NCBI GenBank assembly: GCA_050084985.1
Contig: JBITNC010000001.1
Location: forward strand, 15,624,001 to 15,688,000
Length of the DNA: 64,000 nucleotides
Direction: 5' to 3'
Source: Nageia nagi
Taxonomy: Eukaryota > Pinophyta
The notes beneath the pieces are model-generated. The model was not told the origin of the DNA and made no database searches. It saw only the letters and a list, made by a program, of their open reading frames with translations. The position numbers and the translations under genes are program-made. The first letter of the stretch is position 1; every line of letters begins with the position of its first letter. Positions 1 to 12,200 of the stretch are shown piece by piece.

Positions 1-272
1 TTATTAAGTAATTTTTTTTTTATATTGCAATTAACATAAAAGGTTAAAAAAAGTATAACAACTATACATTATTATATTAAACAATTTTCTTTAAAAAATG
101 TAACTAACAAAAAAATGTTAGTATCATGTAATAATCTAAAAAAAAAGGAAACAAATGAAGGTTATATCTTTGAAGATTTTTACCTTAGAATGAAGAGTAG
201 GTTTAAGATTTTCAAGTTGAATACCTCCAAGATGTTGGAGAAGAGCTTCCACACCAAACTCTAATACTAAAT
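1..272 (-). mobile_element. Copia leader fragment, continues off the left edge
   Basis: Read on the minus strand, this matches the leader just inside the 5' LTR of the copia element at 8888-17004, including the segment after the primer binding site and the poly-T/AT-rich stretch. A decayed initiator-methionine-type primer binding site lies at 258-269, next to the LTR at 273. The rest of the element would lie left of the window. Confidence 0.7.
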
Positions 273-772
273 TGAAGGAACTAAAACTTACATTTAATTG
301 TTAAATGCCTAGATTATATGAACGCTCACTCAATCAACAATATACTAAAGCATAAATCAATCTCATAAGGTGACTCAAGATATAAAATGGTTCCTCCGAT
401 TAAGAGTACATCCACTAACAAGATCTTACTTTATTCACAAAGATAACCCTCTTACAATACATCTAACTTCATCTCCTCATCACTATCCTAAAGCATAACT
501 TTGCTTTATAAATTGGTGAGTGATCACAAAGAGAGGGTTTTCTATTTATAGAACAAAATCCTCTTTTGGATCACCCTTTTAACCATTGTACAAAGGCATG
601 ATATGCTACTCCCTTTTACCCAAGGGGCATGCTCATGAGATGGAGTGTAGGATAAGTTACATTATCATATTCACTTAAATACTTAAGGTATCTAGTGATA
701 CCATTAAGTATTAGTGAATTTACAATGTGAAACATTACAAAACCTTACAATAATGCATTATACATTCCAATA
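273..772 (-). mobile_element. Copia LTR, minus strand
   Basis: This is a 500-bp reverse-complement homologue of the LTRs at 8888-9389 and 16506-17004. It keeps the TATA box (TATAAATAG, minus strand, 542-550), the inner end next to a degenerate primer binding site, and an outer end at 761-772 where the canonical TGTTGG has mutated. It is more diverged than the two plus-strand LTRs are from each other, so it comes from an older insertion of the same family. Confidence 0.75.
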
Positions 773-2270
773 ATATTCACAATCGTTACATTCATCACAT
801 CGTGTTGTTGCTCCTCTTTTTGAAGAGACTTTTAGAGATGAGATACCTTTGCCTAGAGCCATCACTCATCTTATGTAGGTTTCTCACGTGATCCACCACA
901 TTTGCATCTTAAACTCGATTCATAAGGATCCCCTGATGGTCTTTCTATTCCTCCACATGTTCCTCTTAATAATCCCTTGGTATGTATTTTGAGGTATCAT
1001 AAATCCGCACCACTTCCTTGTGTTCCCTTGGTTAGATGGTAATACTTCTTATCCAACATACCAACCAGGAGCTCAATACGATTTGCCACCATTATATGAT
1101 CACAACACCACATATGTCGTTATTCTAAACCATCCACATCACATGTCATCATCCCATGTACCACCTTCCTATGTACCCCATGAGGTTCTATCAAGAGGGT
1201 ATGTAGAGCATGGGTCATAATCACACTCGATCAATCCACCACCATAAAAAAATTATTCTTCATCTTCTCATGTGATCATCATATGCATAACAACATGATG
1301 ATCATCCTTAGGCATATGCTTATGTTTGATTCGTCGTACTGCAATATGATCATAGGTACGATTAATCTTCCCATCACATCCAAGCTCCTCCTATTGGACA
1401 ATATTGATTTTAGAATCACCACAAGCTACACAATCCTAATACTATAGGGGTTTCGATCCGAAATCATACAAATCTTGCACCTAGAGTAACTTTTACCATA
1501 AACCAACAAGATCAATCATATGGGCATAATCATGAATAATATTATAATGATCAATATAACTAGTATGATGATCAACCTATCAGTCATGTGCCTAAACAAC
1601 AAGTGGTCACTAGCACTCAACCTTCCAATGTCAACAATAAGATTTTAAAGAGATTAAAAGAAATAGAACTCAAAGTAAATGACCATGGGAAGACCAAACT
1701 ATCATACACATCGATTTGCAATGAATCGATACATCTAAATGTACCTACCGAGAGCTTACCATATAAGTTCAAGATCCCCAAGATAGATAAATTCAAGGGT
1801 GAGAAAGATCTTAGAGAGCACCTGAGATAATTTAAATACTCATGCTACATCATCATAGTGACGATGTATTAATGCTTAGGACCTTTCCCATGATGCTTAT
1901 AGGGCAAGCTTTAGACTGGTATAATAACCTTCCTCAGCACAACATATATTCTTTTGAACAATTGGTTGATAGATTTCTATATCATGTTGCAATCAACGTC
2001 CAAAAGAGGGCATCTATAACAGACTTGGGAAAATTATCACAATTCAATGATGAATCAGTATTAAACTGTGTATAGATGGAGAATAGTAGTGACATACATT
2101 CCTTACATGCTCCCTTAGAATGAGTTGGTTAAAATTTTCTCTAGAAGTTGTAACAAGCCTATTTCTCAAATACTTAGAATCCAATAACATCGTACATTTG
2201 AAGATGCATTAGCACAAGCTAAATCTATTACATTCTTCTTTAGAATTGAAAAATACCATCAATAAATCTA
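773..2270 (+). pseudogene. Ty3-type gag remnant
   Basis: Several frames together read as a decayed Gag polyprotein. 808-900 holds an acidic N-terminal piece and 1020-1217 a Pro/Tyr/His-rich stretch. 1588-2075 holds the capsid-like core with a PKIDKFKGEKD motif followed by ALDWYNNLPQ and a SFEQLVDRFLYH-type helix. 2110-2220 continues the C-terminal part (SRSCNKPISQ, EDALAQAKSI). Stops and frameshifts occur at about 890, 1830 and 2076. No matching pol is present. It is upstream of the transporter promoter and unrelated to it. Confidence 0.75.
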
Positions 2271-2699
2271 TCGAAAAAACTAAAATACTTATTTATACTA
2301 CATATCTTTATTTAAATATAGATACATCTTCTAAACATTCTAACTTATAGCTAGAAGCCACTAAATCTACAAATAAAATTATTTTTATGAAGATCATTGT
2401 TCCATTAAATCTTTTCTAATCTTAAGGACCAAAATTGTAATTACATATTTAACATTAAAAATCTTCGTATTTCAAACTTGCAAACTTTTAAATTGATTCT
2501 TTTTTTTATTTGAAACTATTTAAAATAATCTTTCAAGATGCTTTCAAAAAATAATTCCGTATTTCAATAAGAATTTGGAAGGTAAGTAATGAAAGAGAGT
2601 ATATATATGATTCGTTTAATTCATACATTTTAGAATAATAAACAAACTACATAACAAGATACAATCTTTCTCTTTCGGGAATGAATATTCTCTGCATCG
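2271..2699. other. AT-rich stretch without recognised gene
   Basis: There is no convincing coding signal, repeat boundary or RNA gene. It separates the gag relic from the transporter promoter and may contain distal regulatory sequence. Confidence 0.5.
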
Positions 2700-3182
2700 A
2701 TCTTTATACACCACGTCAGCTTTTCAAATATAAGAGCTTGGAATACACATTAAAAAAAAAAAAACTATTAAACGTGATCGTGTAATGTCCACAGCTGCGT
2801 CTATCCAAACATTTCCAATGGTCAACGTGGCAGCTATCTTATCATGACATGCGTCATGCCGACAGCGGAATAACTATCTGCAACAGCTCAAATTTAATCT
2901 CCAGATTCCCCTCTACTATTGGCACAGCATTATCTGTGTTGACACTCCAACCGCCGCAACTCGAATCCGCGACCTTTAGCTCCCAATTTCACTGAACTAA
3001 GATTCAGAGCTCGAGGTCACGAATTTCTTCTTGAGTAGAGCTTTCAGAAAAACTTTACGGCACTGAAAACGGTGGTGTGTGGGGGAAGATAAGCTTCATT
3101 TTTCTCAGAAGTATCATACAGCCGGCGGTGGAGAATTTTATGCGGCATTTTTGTGGTGAGATATTTTAAACTGAAATAAATC
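2700..3182 (+). promoter_or_regulatory. Promoter and 5' leader region of the PHT4-type transporter
   Basis: The sequence becomes richer in G and C than its surroundings just before the first coding exon. ACGT-core motifs of the kind bound by plant bZIP factors occur at 2711-2718 (CCACGTCA) and around 2823-2830 (CAACGTGG). I see no clear TATA box, so the transcription start is not fixed. The region from about 3000 has the look of a 5' untranslated leader and contains a short upstream ORF at 3140-3169. Placement is inferred from the start codon at 3183. Confidence 0.5.
3140..3169 (+). promoter_or_regulatory. Nine-codon upstream ORF in the leader
   Basis: An ATG at 3140 opens a nine-codon frame that stops at 3167-3169, 13 bases before the proposed main start at 3183. 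If transcribed as part of the leader it could reduce initiation at the main ATG. No functional evidence exists in the sequence beyond its position. Confidence 0.35.
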
Positions 3183-3237
3183 ATGACCGTTGGAGGAGTC
3201 CTTTCGCAGGCGCAGCTCGGTCATTTTTCTCTACGAG
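3183..3237 (+). CDS. PHT4;1: Transporter exon 1 (start of targeting peptide)
   Basis: An ATG at 3183 opens 18 codons plus one base, ending at a GT donor at 3238. The leftover base joins the first two bases of exon 2 (4656-4657) into a Glu codon, and the next codon begins the long open frame of exon 2. This in-phase join and the GC-richer context support the exon. Alternatively, translation starts at the Met at 4658 and this segment is leader. Confidence 0.55.
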
Positions 3238-6200
3238 GTGCGCAAATTTGTTAACATTTATTTCTGAGATTTAATTATTTTAGCGTTAATATTTGTGAAA
3301 TTTGAATAATATGTTGCAATATAGTGGAAAATTGTATGCGAGAAAGGATTAGAATCGTTTTTTTGGCATCTATTTGACGAATTTCTAAAATCCTTGACTT
3401 TTGTTTAAAGATTTTCAAAACTTTTGGCATTTAATTAGTGAATATTCGCATTATTTAGGATTTTCTGTAAGGTTTCAACGCTTTTAAGCATTTATTTAAC
3501 GCTTTTCTAAGTTTTTATGAAAATTTCCAATGAAATTATGAAATTTTATACGCTGAACATCGAATCATCTGCTATTGCTCCCACTCGATCCAGACACCCA
3601 TTTGTCGAGCACCCAACAAAACACGCTTTGATACCAATTGTTAGGATTTTGCTATTATTTAATCAATATTAATCAATTCAGATTCAGCATTCTTTGCTGC
3701 TATTATGGGTCCTCAACCATAAGGAGATTTTACTTAATGATTTTACTCAATGCCAATTTGCAGAAAAAATATAAACAAAATAACCAAAACAATCACACAA
3801 AACAGATGATACAGTATGTAACAAGGTGTCGGATATTTCAGTCCTTATTAATCTTCCAAGCACCAGAGGGAATCACCAACAGCCAACAGCTATACACATC
3901 CTCCATGGTTCATGAGAATTCTCTACACATACACAGTCTCTCACAATACACTCTGATTACAATTACCAATTGCTATGGATTCTATCTTGGAATTAGACAC
4001 CAAGGGTAGATCCATCTATGACTTTCCTGGAGTGATTTTACAGTTTAGAAAGTTTTCATGCATGGAAACAACTAGTTACGAAACAAAGAGAAAATTGATT
4101 CCTAACCAAATTTAGGCTCCATTCTTATCACAGATTCCTGAAATTCTACGAGAACCAACTTTTTTCAACTGTCTTATGCAAGATTCCTCAAGAGATATGG
4201 CATATGACTTGTATCAACAGTTAATTGTTAGTACCATTCAGTCTACCAATCAGCTTAATGTGATATAATGCCTTCAGCCCTATTGTTTTCGCACACGCCT
4301 GCACTCTTCCACCTATATAACATGATCTAATAACCTCAACCACAACTACTTATTCTGCGGTTACACTTAATAATCATGTGGCTGATGGGTGATGAGTAAG
4401 AATGTGAGAAAAAAACAGAATATTAATGTTTGCAAATGACGAAAGCAGTTCAGTAGGAATGAACAAATCTGTAAGGTGTAATAGCTAGCAGTGGTATGGA
4501 CAAAAAGCAAAAACATATTTTGAACTAAAACAACAAAAGAACTTGGATACATATTTGTTCATTTTTGGTTCAACCCAGACTTCTTTGCATGTGAGATTTG
4601 GTAGAAATAGGCTTCTAGAGTCCAATCAGGATAGATTTCATATACATTTATTCAGAAATGGCCCCTAAGATATTTTATTGGAATAGATTCTACGTTACTT
4701 ATGATTCTACCATTAGCATTGCGCTTGTGTCTGTATATAAATCAGTATATAAGGATGGCATGTGCAGTTCATCTTTGTTCAATGTAGGGTATCAAGATAA
4801 AGAAGCTCTTCGAGTCTATAGGATGAAGCAATATGAGACCAACCAAAGGATATGTGTAATGCGTTCATCTTCACAGTCCATATATCCTAGGCGAGAAATG
4901 GCATTAAAAAGGGAGACGCATGTGAGGAACATCTTCCAAGGAAGGCCAGAGCATTCTTCTTCTTTTAAAGTTGTCAACTCCAATTTCTGTAAAACTCCCA
5001 GACATTTAAAACCTGAGAGATGGTTTTCAGGGAAATGCAAGTGCTTTCTTTATTCCGATTCAAGCCATGGCAGCTGGTCAAAGTCAAGAAACCCGGCCAA
5101 GCTCAGAATTCCTTTTACTGGACATTGGCAAGATTCCCAAAATTGTGACCAATATTCTCTCAGGTTTAAGGCACGTGCAGATTTTGAACCTGATATTGGA
5201 GCTGATGGACCAGATTCAGTTCCCTCATTCAAAGTGTTACCAGAATCTGTTCTAGTACAGAGGTTGGTAGACCAGGAATCTGTATGGTGGAAAAGGTTTC
5301 CCAAGCGCTGGGTGATTGTATTGCTTTGTTTCTTTGCCTTCCTCCTCTGCAATATGGATCGTGTATGTTTTCTATCTTGTTCCTACTTTCTATTTAAAAA
5401 TCTCGTAGATGCTTTTGCATTTCAATTGTTTGTTTCTTATGAAATGTTTGGTTATTATTTTAGGTTTTTGTTTTCTTTTCAGTACAGTACACCTATTTAA
5501 AGCTATATCAGACAATTCCACAATTAGATTGTACAGTTTCATTGAGAGATAAGATATGAAATAGATCATAATTAAATATTGAAGCAGGTACATTTTGTTT
5601 CAAGGAGCAGAAATATATGTTTTAGCTTATTGTATCTTTCATTCTTTACACTATACTGAGAACAGAAACATTTGTACAAGATCTGTTGCTATAGTTTTAC
5701 TTCTCAATCATTTACAGGTAAACATGAGCATTGCCATTCTACCTATGTCTTCAGAGTTCAACTGGAGCCCAACAACAGTTGGCTTGGTGCAGTCTTCATT
5801 CTTTTGGGGTTATCTACTTACTCAGGTCAGTTATATCTATAATTATCATTTGACATTATCAACAGTCTTCAGGACAATGTTACAAAGTGTTCAAACATGT
5901 GAACTGATGGGATGCATATTTGAATTCGGCTTTACCCAATTTTGTTTTTTAATTGAAATTTTCTATTCCATCTATATCAAGAAATATTAAATTTTACACA
6001 TGCTGCATCCTTTGCTTTGGAGTTCATGTAAATACAACAAATTATTGTCATTCTTTTCTTGTACGCAACTGAATTGAAATGATCAAAGATGTTCAAACCT
6101 TACAAAATGAGGTATCAGTGCAAAACCTATGAATATGTTCTCTATAACGTCCTGTTTTTGGAGTTGTTGAAGAGTCTTTGCATTTGCACCTCACAATTGG

Positions 6201-9200
6201 ATAATTCTATTATAAAGTTCCATGATTCACCTAAGTTGAGGATAATTTTCAGAGAGTTTAGTCCCTTATGTTGAGTGGTCAGTAAATTTGGAAATCTGCC
6301 TCAATATAGATTTGTAGCTTGCAGTTTACAAGAAACATGTTTCTGCACAAGATGTAGCTTTCAGTCAATTTGCACTGTTCTGTGGTGCCTGTTGCAGTGG
6401 ACTACTTAGACCTCATTTGATTCTAAAATGATCATTTATTTTGGTTAATTGTATTTTTCTCTTTGCTTTAGCTATCATACACCTCCAGATATATGGATAT
6501 AGATCATTTGGAGTCCTGTAAGTTTTAGGGAAAAGCAAATTGGATTTTGGTTTTGATCTGACTCTCATAATTGTCCAATTTCTGTAAAGAATCAAAATGA
6601 TATTGTACATTTCATTCCTTGTGATTTCAGATTTGTGATGATCCAAAAATTAAATTCAACCACAACTATCAAATTCGGACCATTAAACCCTGATGTCAGG
6701 TCTAGCGCACCAAACACAAGCCAACACACACTTAGATAGGCAACATTAGGGTCAGGGCATTAGCATTAAACATTCAAACCCTCAAGATACCAACGTCTAA
6801 GGATAACATGCAAGATCCAATCATTAATACATCATTATGCCCACGTCTAGCAATTGCAAGCATATAACTATGAATAGCACATCAGAATGCTAACGTTTGG
6901 CTCATACATACACAATGAAGCATAAACAATTCAACGCATGCACAAGTAGGGAATACATAATACACAAATGAGATCCAATGCCCTCTAGCTATATACAAAT
7001 GATATGAATGGCAATAATACAATTACCAAGCCCTAAGGGGTAGTCATTGGCCTCCAAGGAGCCAACTAGGGCACAATATCAAGTATCTTCAATACCGGAC
7101 GAACCACGGAACCATGGGATATATCTACCCCCTCAGATCTCGAATCCTTTCCACTGAAGGAGCCCTCCTCGAACTTTAACTAACCAACTGAATGGTAGAA
7201 ATAAACCCTCAGAATGCCACCAGATGGGCAAAGGTGCTCCACCAATGCCATAGATAGATAGGATCCCTTAGCCTAACTATCCTCTAGACTCTCCGCCTAG
7301 GAATAGTTGCTTAGCACCGCTAAGACTTGTGTTTGAAGGACTGTATTAAAAGTAATAATGATCAATGTTGTCCAGTAATGAAGCTCAAGTGTCTATTTAT
7401 ACATTATCTCATGTACGGATCTCACCTAGGAGTCATCCCAGGCCCATCTAATCCAATGATGGGCTTTTGGGGGGTCCATTCACTTAAAGTGCCAATGTGG
7501 GGGTCCTATGCACTTAAAGTGCCAACGTGGGGGTTATATGCACTTAAAGTGCCAACATGGGGGTCCTGGGGCCTTCATAAGCCAACGTGGGGTGTGGGGC
7601 CCTCCCCAGTGTGGCGCTAGCATGCAGGTGCCCGTCCATAACTCAAATGCATAAATATACCTTGGAATTCCCACAATCTAGGATCTCCAATACAATAATG
7701 CCTAATCTACCACTTAGGAGGGAGACGTCCCACTTGGGGCTCACAATGGGGTCCACTGACCCATTAAGTCTCTTATCCTAAGTTACAATAATGCAAGTAC
7801 AAGTACATGAATAAAGTATAGTACAAGGGTGACCAATCTGGTCCCACTAAATGATCAAGGGGGATGTCACAAAATTACAAAACTTCTTTATTTACATAGT
7901 ATAATTTTATCTCTTAGAATGGCCATTTATTCCTACAATAACATTAACACCTAATGTGATGATCTCAAACCAACGAATCATGCTCAAGTGTGCCCTAGGA
8001 TAAGGGTGTTTGCCTTCTAACTTTGAAACTGACCAAACAAGCTCAAAATGCACAAATAAACGCAACATCTAGTTAGGAATGCCAAATATGAATTCGACCT
8101 TGCAAAAAATGCCTCCAAATCCCAACATCTAGCTATAATGAGCAAAACACAATATTTGAGCATGCAATTCTTCTAGTATTCCAACATTTCAATTTGGGAG
8201 CAATATAGTAACTTAGCAATGCATAAACCACTCCAAAACTCAACGTCCAAGCATAAGGGCATAAATAGCAAATAAAGATGGCAAAGTGTAATTGTATCTG
8301 ATATGACAAGAATTGCACAATTACAATATGTTTTTGTCTACGTAAGGATCTTGTATCAAGATTTCCTCCAATAGGTTATGTTGGATGGCTTTAGGGCCTC
8401 ACCAATTGTAGTAGTAGTGAGGTGTAGTACAAGACTCCTTTTGCAACTTCTATGATGGAACCACCAACGTTCCTCTCAAGATTGCTGGAATAAGTTGAGG
8501 TTAGCCTCCTCTCACCTCAAAACCTCAAATGCAGGTTGCCCTACAAGTGACAAAGATAGAGTTTCCACTCAATCCGAATAAAAAGGGGTATAATAACAAT
8601 AATCAACATATCTCTTAATGACCAAGATTCCTTTTATAGGCGTGGGTGATCATCTTCTAATCTTGCATTGAGATGATCTAATGGTGGAGAGATGTGATAC
8701 GTGTGCTCATGTTTGCAACGTCCAAGATGGGGAGCCTCGAGATAAATGAAATCACATCTAAGATCCAAGAATACCAACATCCAAGAGAGGGTGATGCGCC
8801 TTAGGATTAGTGCCATGGGTCCAAGTGCCAAGGAGGTGTGACATGGGGCCTTGGGATGCTCAAGTGTCCAACATCCATGCTTGGGAGTGTTGGAATGTAT
8901 AATGCATTATTGTAAAGGTTTGTATTAAATCTTCTATGTAAATTCACTAATACTTAAGGGTATCATTTGATACCTTAAGTATTTAAGTGAATATGATAAT
9001 GTAACTTGTCCTACACTCCATGTCATGAGCATGCCCCTTGGGTAAAAGAATGTGCATGTCATGCATTTGTACATTGGATAAAAGGATGATCCAAAGAGGG
9101 ATTTTGGCCTATAAATAGAAGGCTCCCTCTTTGTGATCATACACCAATTTGTGAAGTAAAGTTATGCTATAGGATAGAAGTGTAGGAGTTGAGATTAGGA

Positions 9201-12200
9201 GGATTGTAAGAGAGTTGTATTTGTGATTGAAGTAAAGATCTAGTTAGTGGATGTACTCCTAGTTGGAGGAACCACTTTACATCTTGAGTTACTTTTTGAG
9301 ATTGTCTTCTTGAGTTATCTTGATGTGAGTTTGAGCTTTCATGTGATCTTGGTTGATTAGGAATTATCTTGTTAGTGTTAGTTCCTTCAAATTGGTATCA
9401 GAGCATAGTGTGGAAGCTCTTCTCCTAGTGTGGAAGCTCTTCATCAACATCTTGGTGATCTTTCTTCATTCCTCATCTCACACTCCATTGGTGAGGTAAA
9501 ACTAAGAGAAGGTATAAATTACCTCCTCCTTGGTTATTTTATGGATCATTGCATTATGCTACTAACATATTAATTGCTATGTGTTAGTCTTTTTTTTTTA
9601 AAATTAGCTAACAATTTTTACTAACCCTCTATGTTACTTGCAATTTTTAATTGTTATAATGTTTAAACTAAGAGAAGGTTAGTGTATATATATAACATAA
9701 TGAAAAATTAATATTAGCAGTTCAATAAAAGTGAGGGTGGAGAACTTCATTTGGGATAAGGAATTTTCTTTTTCAAATAATGAAATCTATACACAAAAGT
9801 CAAATAGTATATATTTTTTTAATACAAATTTAAAACTTTTACAATTTCTTGTCTTTTCCTACTCCTAAATTTGGCTCCTGCGCAACTGTTTTTGGGTTAA
9901 GTTTTTTGGTGGCCTGTGTGTAGTGTGGTGGCCGGAAACCCTTCGTGCGTCGTTATGATGTTTCTCTTCCTTGGCCCTCGCCAAGCCTTCGTCGCCCTCA
10001 CTAGATGTTTCTCCTGCTTGGCCTTCGCCAAGCCTTTGTTGCCCTCACTATACCCCGTTGATAATGCCCATGCCATCTCTTGTGGTGGCCTACGTGTAGT
10101 GTGGTGGCCGAAAACCCTTTGTGCACCGCTTTGTCTCCTCTGAGGAACGTTGGGCTCACATGGCCCTTGTGGCCAATCTGCTCTCTATACATGCCCCTCC
10201 ACCTCTCTCCGGTTTGGGTCTACCCAAGCACTCTTGTGTATGTGTGACCCTCCCCTCTGCTCCACCTGCTCTCGTGGCCCTAGCGGCTCTTTGCTATCTC
10301 ATCCCCTCCTTGCCGCCTTCAAAGCCATCTCTCATGCCCTTCAAGTAACTTGCCCTTCGTCCAATCCTCCTCCTTGTTTGCAACACCACACACATTTTTT
10401 AAAATATTTTTACTCTATGGTTGCTTACAAGGAATTTTTTTTTAAACTTGCAAACAAAGTTCTAGTCAGACCATCATTTGTCACAATAAATTTAGTACTT
10501 AAAGTAAAAGTTTTTGAGTAAGCTTCAACTTCAAAAATTATATTAAATGCCATTTCTTTAAGTACACGACTTCCTTCTCCATTTAATGAAGTTTAAATGA
10601 TGATTACTTGTTTAAATGGAGAAAATTAATTTCTTTTTGAAGTAGCCTTTTTTAATGCCTATAATTACATTATTTAAGCCTTTTTAAGTGCTTATTGTTG
10701 GCATTAATGCTTAGCATTTTTTTAGTTAAAATGTTTTATCTAAGGAAAACTAATAATGCAATTTTGTTGCTAATGCTATTTTTCTCTTAAGGGATCATGA
10801 TTTTTAAAATAAAAATAAAAGGAAATTTTATAAATTTTTTGGATCCTTATTATTTTTTAAGTATTGAATCATTATGCAATACTTAAATTTTTTTAGATCT
10901 TTGATGCAATGTTATGAATGTCCTTATGCATTTTTACAAAGTTAATGAATTAACTTGTGCAAATTATGGAATGATGAATGCTTTTAAAGTTAAATAATGC
11001 ATGTCTATTACTTATTTTTTAATAGAATGTTGCATGCTTAGTACCTAATTCCTTAAGTTAACTTATGCAAATTTTTGGAATTAATACATACTTATGCTTA
11101 AGTGTTTATTTTGCAAAGTTAACTTGTGCAATATTAGGATTGATGTAAAGATGTCCTTTAGGGGTTGGTAAACAAAACCCATTAGACGCTTAGGTTTCAA
11201 GTTATTGAATAAATGATGTTTTACTTATGCTCTTTTATTTCATGTTTCGCACTTTGATTTATTTGCTTATGCAAACAAAACGCAAACATTGATATGAGCA
11301 ACCTCCTAAAATGAACACATCCGCACGTACATTCTGCAACATGACTTGTTTGGGGAGCCATGAGGTAAGGACAGGCAGACTGGAGCCTTTAAGTCCTACG
11401 GTTCAAGTGGTGAAAAGTTCGTACTTCTTAATTGCCCCTTAGTCCTCTATTGGTCTGAAAACAACTCTATTAGGTGAACAGGTATGTGTATAGTGATACC
11501 ACATATCCGCACGTCCATTCAAGGACTATTCTGATAACCTAAGAGGACAACTTGAAATCTAATCAAGATTAATAATTTGGCCGATCCAATAAACGTCGGA
11601 ACCTTGGAAAATAGCTAGTACTTCTCTTTGTGAGAGTATAGTGCTGCCCAAGGGGAATTAGTTGAGGATTGGTAGTACTTGGGCTCTTCTTATGTGAGCA
11701 TTCAGGTGAAGGCCTAATTTTAGACAAGAAAACAAGCCTCAACAATCACTCTACGGTTCTTGAGATGAGAAATGTATTTGGGTACATGGGTTATTATTTG
11801 AAATGTAAAACATTTGCACTTGTAAATCAAATCAAGCATTTCTTCAGTGTTAATTGTAACATGTATTATTGACTTGGTTAAAACTTAACATTTAATGTTG
11901 GTTATTGAAAACATATGCTTATTATTTCACAATTTTGTGTAGCAAATGGGAGAATCCTTTTTTTTTCCAAACACATACTTGATGGTTCCAACTATGGGAT
12001 TTGGGAATCTCGGATGAGAGCCGAATTGCAGGCAAAGAAGCTATGGCAAATAGTGAATAAAAACCTTGTACTTCCTACAGATAATAAGGCATTAGAGGCT
12101 TACAACACAAAGCATGAGTTGGCAACCTCCATAATTTACCATGCAGTTTCAGATGATGTGCTCCTGATAATTTCAACCTCGATAAAGGAAGCGTGGGATA

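Noticed and set aside
4816-5352. Minus-strand frames of 74 and 100 codons over exon 2
   Set aside because: They are shadows of the transporter exon and have no recognisable protein features.
10001-10521. Frames of 63-123 codons in the GC-rich patch
   Set aside because: They overlap on both strands, come from internally duplicated GC-rich sequence and match no family that I recognise.
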